Source: Bacteroidota bacterium (GTDB taxonomy: Bacteria > Bacteroidota > Ignavibacteria > Ignavibacteriales > Ignavibacteriaceae). From it: a DNA stretch of 6,976 nt. Location of the stretch: positions 1-6,976 of the forward strand of contig JAUZPC010000145.1 of the NCBI GenBank assembly GCA_030706105.1, read 5' to 3'. Both the position numbers and the translations under genes were made by a program. Below, one piece after another: positions 6,851 to 6,976 of this stretch (position 1 is its first letter; each line of letters starts with the position of its first letter). The notes under the pieces were generated by a model. The model had not been told where the DNA came from. It did not search any database and was given only the letters and a program-made list of their open reading frames with translations.

Positions 6851-6976
6851 TTAGTGATAGACTTTTGATTTTTCCAACATTGCACTTAATGGCATCTTGG
6901 GCCCATAACAAATCAATACTCGTAAGTTGTTTTCGTGGCCGGAAACGAACTTATTAGTGTACTCTCCTTCAGTTAC
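6851..6976 (-). CDS. 3' end of a minus-strand gene (partial, unidentified)
   Basis: One minus-strand frame is open from the window edge for 41 codons to TAA at 6851-6853; the other two minus frames have stops within the first few codons. The peptide contains SGHENNLRVLICYGPKMPL and ends in EKSKVYH. The intrinsic terminator 31 bases downstream, oriented for this strand, supports a true gene end. A plus-strand frame is also open over much of 6838-6957 but has no early start and no supporting signals. The fragment is too short for family assignment. Confidence 0.5.
   Translation of the reverse strand, partial: VTEGEYTNKFVSGHENNLRVLICYGPKMPLSAMLEKSKVYH

Overview
The window reads as an AT-rich, Bacteroidota/Ignavibacteria-type chromosome fragment (probably metagenomic) with a short, foreign-looking GC-rich piece at its left end. 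The lineage is inferred from the protein families (a DUF2279 membrane protein and tandem DUF3857/transglutaminase-like lipoproteins), the long AT-rich intergenic regions and the lysine/asparagine/tyrosine-rich proteins. No rRNA or other marker gene is present to confirm it.

Layout. Bases 1-188 are about 66% G+C by hand count. They hold what looks like the last 25 codons of a high-GC gene, followed by a perfect 11-bp GC-rich hairpin. This segment meets the AT-rich DNA almost exactly at the stop codon of a DUF2279 (YfiM-like) exported protein on the minus strand (189-989), which is therefore probably cut short at its C-terminus. Next come a strong intrinsic terminator (1108-1137) and a two-gene minus-strand operon (5157 down to 1176). 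The operon encodes two tandem paralogous lipoproteins of 659 and 655 residues, each with an N-terminal DUF3857 region, a transglutaminase-like domain with an intact Cys-His-Asp triad, and a beta-rich C-terminal region. A 174-bp, very AT-rich divergent intergenic region (5158-5331) carries four copies of ACTAAA in both orientations. It separates the operon from a plus-strand gene (5332-6753) for an exported 473-residue protein that I do not recognise and whose C-terminal half resembles outer-membrane beta strands. At the right edge an intrinsic terminator (6784-6820) points leftward and follows the 3' end of a further minus-strand gene that runs off the window (6851-6976).

How the genes may work together. 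All four substantial proteins are predicted to be exported: two lipoproteins, one secreted or outer-membrane protein and one membrane-associated DUF2279 protein. The lipoprotein pair and the unknown gene are divergent and share one intergenic control region, so co-regulation of a cell-envelope function is a reasonable guess. Nothing in the sequence gives the substrate or process. I saw no CRISPR array, tRNA, insertion sequence, toxin-antitoxin pair or recognisable defence module.
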